The notes under the pieces are model-generated. The model saw only the letters and a list, made by a program, of their open reading frames with translations. It ran no database searches and was not told the origin of the DNA. Made by a program: the position numbers and the translations under genes. From NCBI GenBank assembly GCA_021399405.1, contig JAAFKL010000192.1, positions 1-7,228 of the forward strand: a stretch of 7,228 nt of DNA. Direction: 5' to 3'. This stretch comes from Candidatus Heimdallarchaeota archaeon. Lineage in GTDB: Archaea > Asgardarchaeota > Heimdallarchaeia > Heimdallarchaeales > Kariarchaeaceae. Shown piece by piece: positions 6,289 to 7,228 of this stretch (its first letter is position 1; the number at the start of each line of letters is the position of its first letter).

Positions 6289-6382
6289 TCTTCTAACTCG
6301 TCTTTCAATTGAACCACCGCTAGATGATGAAGATGGAGGACTAAACCTGATTTTGTTGTAAGTTTAAAGGACATTAATATGT

Positions 6383-7228
6383 CTAATACAAAAAGAATTC
6401 ATCAACATTAGTAAAACTGAGTGAAGTGAACAGACCAATTGAAGCAACATTAGATGATAAAATGTCAGCTTGAAGAGCTACATATTCTCCGTTTCCTCGT
6501 AACCAATCTACAATATATTTAACAAATGCAGTTGAGAGTCCCTTTCTTCTTGCTTTATGATGGATTCCTATTCCAGCAATTGCAGCAACTTTCCCTCTAT
6601 CCTCGTCTTTTGTCACTAAAATTACATATCCTGCTGGCTTTCCAAATCTATATGCAATGAAACTTCCTTCTTTAAAATGCTCACTGATTATCTCATCATT
6701 CATTGCTTCATAAGGATCTACTGATGAGAGGGCAATCTCATTATATATTTTCACAAACTCTTTCGTCTGCTTATCATCAGTTGGGTCGTATTCTTTAATA
6801 GTTAAATCTTGGAGTGTTTTCTCGATTTTCTTAGTTCGTTTTTTCAATTGAACATCAATTTTAGCTAAATTGGTTTCATATACTAAATATTTATATCTAG
6901 ACCCTATATCTACAAATCCGGTTTGCAATGAACGAAAATCACGATTTATTAATTTATACAGTGAAATATGATCTCGTTTGATTATCTCGTCTTTGTTTAC
7001 AGACAAGTTGATATTTTTTGATGTAATGAAAGTAATAAATTTAGTGGGAATCAACATTTCTTTGTGATTGATAATATGCAGGCGATCGAATAACTGAGCC
7101 AAATTTGATCCCGATACAACAAGTGTTTTTGTTCCATCTCCATGAAACAAGATGTCGGTGATATGACCAATGTATAATTCATCATCATCAAGTACTTTTA
7201 ATTTTTTAAGTTTAGAAAATTGATGAAC
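6383..7228 (-). CDS. GNAT-family N-acetyltransferase, 5' end outside the window
   Basis: The frame is open to the last base of the window, so the true start lies beyond 7228; 281 residues are visible. A TTG at 7148-7150 is an internal codon rather than a likely start, because the frame continues upstream for 26 plausible residues (including LDDDELYIGHITDIL). The C-terminal half (about 143-281) is a GNAT domain that would move an acetyl group from acetyl-CoA to an amine. The core strand GIGIHHKARRKGLSTAF (about 219-235) carries the R-x-x-G-x-S pyrophosphate-binding motif (R227, G230, S232). It is followed by a helix and the motif B region ADILSSNVASIGLFTSLSF (254-272), with the usual N...A..L/F..LGF-like pattern, here SLSF. 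The N-terminal half (1-142) is of unknown function and may recognise the acceptor. The substrate cannot be predicted. It is followed by a 223-base gap and then the toroid gene. Confidence 0.8.
   Translation of the reverse strand, partial: VHQFSKLKKLKVLDDDELYIGHITDILFHGDGTKTLVVSGSNLAQLFDRLHIINHKEMLIPTKFITFITSKNINLSVNKDEIIKRDHISLYKLINRDFRSLQTGFVDIGSRYKYLVYETNLAKIDVQLKKRTKKIEKTLQDLTIKEYDPTDDKQTKEFVKIYNEIALSSVDPYEAMNDEIISEHFKEGSFIAYRFGKPAGYVILVTKDEDRGKVAAIAGIGIHHKARRKGLSTAFVKYIVDWLRGNGEYVALQADILSSNVASIGLFTSLSFTNVDEFFLY

Noticed and set aside
6324..6350. Possible C/D-box small RNA: ATGATGA (6324-6330) and CTGA (6347-6350)
   Set aside because: The boxes are only 16 bases apart, too close for a whole C/D RNA, and no C' box or second D box with proper spacing follows.
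1..7228. CRISPR array, insertion-sequence ends or integration sites
   Set aside because: No regularly spaced repeats, no paired terminal inverted repeats with a transposase, and no tRNA gene to serve as an attachment site were seen.

Overview
The window reads as low-G+C archaeal DNA (roughly one third G+C by eye), most likely from an Asgard archaeon and plausibly the Heimdallarchaeia side of that group. Three things point there. There is a Roadblock/LC7-type small protein, a fold that is abundant in Asgard archaea. There are TATA-like boxes about 25-35 bases upstream of most start codons, with almost no Shine-Dalgarno sequences. There is also an exported protein built like an archaeal surface protein: signal peptide, sequon-bearing ectodomain and one C-terminal membrane helix. 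The taxonomic placement is inference; no rRNA or tRNA gene is present to confirm it.

Layout from left to right. Bases 1-354 hold no convincing gene, but contain a reading frame entering from the left edge that is broken by a single TAG, plus two small hairpins. A Roadblock/LC7-like gene follows on the plus strand (355-987). menE (minus, 1023-2519) meets it tail to tail. A divergent promoter region of about 150 bases with an 8-bp inverted repeat separates menE from a plus-strand gene for an exported, membrane-anchored protein (2674-3384). That gene converges on menA (minus, 3381-4271), and the two stop codons share the bases TTAA. menA is directly preceded by menB (minus, 4272-5132) in a two-gene operon with zero spacing. 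Further right on the minus strand lie an alpha/alpha-toroid (terpene-cyclase-like) protein (5227-6159) and a GNAT acetyltransferase whose 5' end runs off the right edge (6383-7228).

Functionally the core is the late part of classical menaquinone synthesis. MenE activates o-succinylbenzoate to its CoA ester, MenB closes the naphthoate ring to 1,4-dihydroxy-2-naphthoyl-CoA, and MenA prenylates dihydroxynaphthoate in the membrane. MenF, MenD, MenH, MenC, the DHNA-CoA thioesterase and the final methylase are not in the window. The locus is split because the exported protein sits between menBA and menE on the opposite strand. The toroid protein, the exported protein and the GNAT enzyme have no assigned role; co-orientation and proximity are the only links to the quinone genes.

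Translation signals are consistent across the window. The genes that appear to begin transcripts start at GTG (menE, the exported protein, menB, toroid) or ATG (Roadblock), lack a Shine-Dalgarno and have a close TATA-like box, as expected for leaderless or short-leader mRNAs. menA, the one clear internal cistron, carries a GGAG at ideal spacing.
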